Shown here: positions 63,418 to 64,000 of the stretch, piece after piece
How the letters are laid out: each line of letters begins with the position of its first letter
Position numbering within the stretch: position 1 is the first letter of the stretch
Assembly (NCBI RefSeq): GCF_002976435.1
Contig: NZ_PUGF01000002.1
Span: forward strand, 186,001 to 250,000
DNA: 64,000 bases
Source of the DNA: Solimicrobium silvestre
Lineage (GTDB): Bacteria > Pseudomonadota > Gammaproteobacteria > Burkholderiales > Burkholderiaceae_D
Reading direction: 5' to 3'
Notes under the pieces: generated by a model
The model's input: only the letters and a program-made list of their open reading frames with translations
Database searches by the model: none
Told to the model about the DNA's origin: nothing
Program-made: the position numbers and the translations under genes

Positions 63418-64000
63418 ATGAGCGTACTAAGCGATGCCCGCAAGGCAAAGGTACGAAATATATTCATTGGCCCAGACGGATTGCGCGCCGGCTGGAGCGT
63501 TTTGCTGTTTATAGTAATTTATGCCTCTATTGGTGCAGCTACGGCGCTAATATTGAACTTGATAGTTCAAATGATGCATTTACCGAAAACATCCCAAAAT
63601 ATCGCGACACTGAAAGACACTTACATCGGTCAATCAATATTGGTTGCACTGGTAGTAATCGCAACAGCAGTTATGGCGCGTATTGAGAAAAAGTCGTTTG
63701 GCTCATACGGGCTGGGAGGGCAACGCGGCGTTCCGAATTTTTTTATTGGCGTGGTAGCCGGGTTCATTTGCCTTTCAATACTAGTCGGATTGCTATATGT
63801 CAGTGGACACTTGGTTTTTGACGGTATTGCGTTGCAAGGTATATCGATTTTTAGTTACGCCTCACTCTGGTTTGGCGATTTTATGCTGGTGGCAATTAAC
63901 GAAGAAATGATGATCCGCGGATACCTGCAGAATGCATTGTTTCGTGGAATCGGTCCTTGGCCATCTATCCTCGTGCTCTCACTTCTATTTACAGCCATGC
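63418..64000 (+). CDS. CPBP-family intramembrane protease, 3' end outside window
   Basis: The ATG at 63418 follows AAGGAAA and the frame is open to the right edge (194 codons visible). The protein has several helices and the first CPBP (Abi/CAAX-protease) motif AINEEMMIRGYLQNALF near residue 160, with the EE pair and R. CPBP proteins are membrane metalloproteases linked to CAAX processing, bacteriocin self-immunity or unknown roles. The rest of the active site lies beyond the edge, so completeness cannot be judged. Confidence 0.85.
   Translation, partial: MSVLSDARKAKVRNIFIGPDGLRAGWSVLLFIVIYASIGAATALILNLIVQMMHLPKTSQNIATLKDTYIGQSILVALVVIATAVMARIEKKSFGSYGLGGQRGVPNFFIGVVAGFICLSILVGLLYVSGHLVFDGIALQGISIFSYASLWFGDFMLVAINEEMMIRGYLQNALFRGIGPWPSILVLSLLFTAM

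Noticed and set aside
63360-63686. 108-codon plus-strand frame
   Set aside because: It lies in another frame across the start of the CPBP gene at 63418, which has a good ribosome binding site and family motif.
1-64000. tRNA, rRNA, prophage or integrated plasmid
   Set aside because: No cloverleaf, rRNA segment, integrase, phage structural gene or plasmid replication gene was recognised on either strand.

Overview
The window reads as chromosome of a moderate-GC betaproteobacterium, most likely a member of the Burkholderiales (Oxalobacteraceae-like). This is inferred from the prpB-prpC-acnD-prpF methylcitrate set, the many LysR/enzyme pairs and the overall gene style; no rRNA or tRNA gene is present to confirm it. 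No prophage, CRISPR array or intact insertion sequence was seen. Two genes run off the edges: a sensor kinase on the left and a CPBP-family membrane protein on the right.

1-8.6 kb is a sugar-uptake block. A PAS-containing histidine kinase and a FixJ-type response regulator precede an ABC importer (binding protein, two permeases, ATPase) and a family 9 glycoside hydrolase without signal peptide, suggesting import of a beta-linked oligosaccharide and cytoplasmic cleavage. 8.6-16 kb holds a LysR/carboxymuconolactone-decarboxylase-like pair, a DUF3617 protein, a large SPFH protein with tandem N-terminal modules, a GFA-family protein, a spermidine-dehydrogenase-like flavoprotein and a glyoxalase-fold protein. 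16.3-17.9 kb holds a membrane protein and a toxin-antitoxin pair with a palindromic operator region.

18.5-25.9 kb is the 2-methylcitrate (propionate) pathway: prpB, prpC, acnD and prpF behind a near-consensus sigma-54 promoter and paired palindromes. It is interrupted by two REP-like hairpins and a roughly 730-bp inverted-repeat element that carries a hexamer minisatellite and two arms with swapped stem sequences. 26-33 kb holds a MarC-family protein, a TraB-like DUF5694 protein, an alpha/beta hydrolase, a DUF2807 repeat protein plus the tail of a lost paralogue, a decayed ParDE-type module and an HAF-repeat protein. 32.5-40 kb has a LysR/isochorismatase pair, a periplasmic phospholipase-D-like protein and an exbD-tonB-receptor-exbB energy-coupled uptake cluster.

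43.1-50 kb is the most unusual region. Two divergent operons combine S-adenosylmethionine decarboxylase, a small Gly/Ser-rich membrane protein, a zinc-ribbon DUF4178 protein, a YdjI-type SPFH protein and DUF350 with a membrane-anchored aminopropyltransferase and a Tat-type flavoprotein. It looks like a polyamine-linked membrane system. The remainder is accessory: LysR/epimerase, a class C beta-lactamase, scars of a type I restriction locus (rhuM and hsdR fragments plus a YgjP-like peptidase), two YceI proteins with a tiny ORF between them, a tautomerase, an SDR lacking its usual tyrosine, a GlxA-type regulator and transporters.
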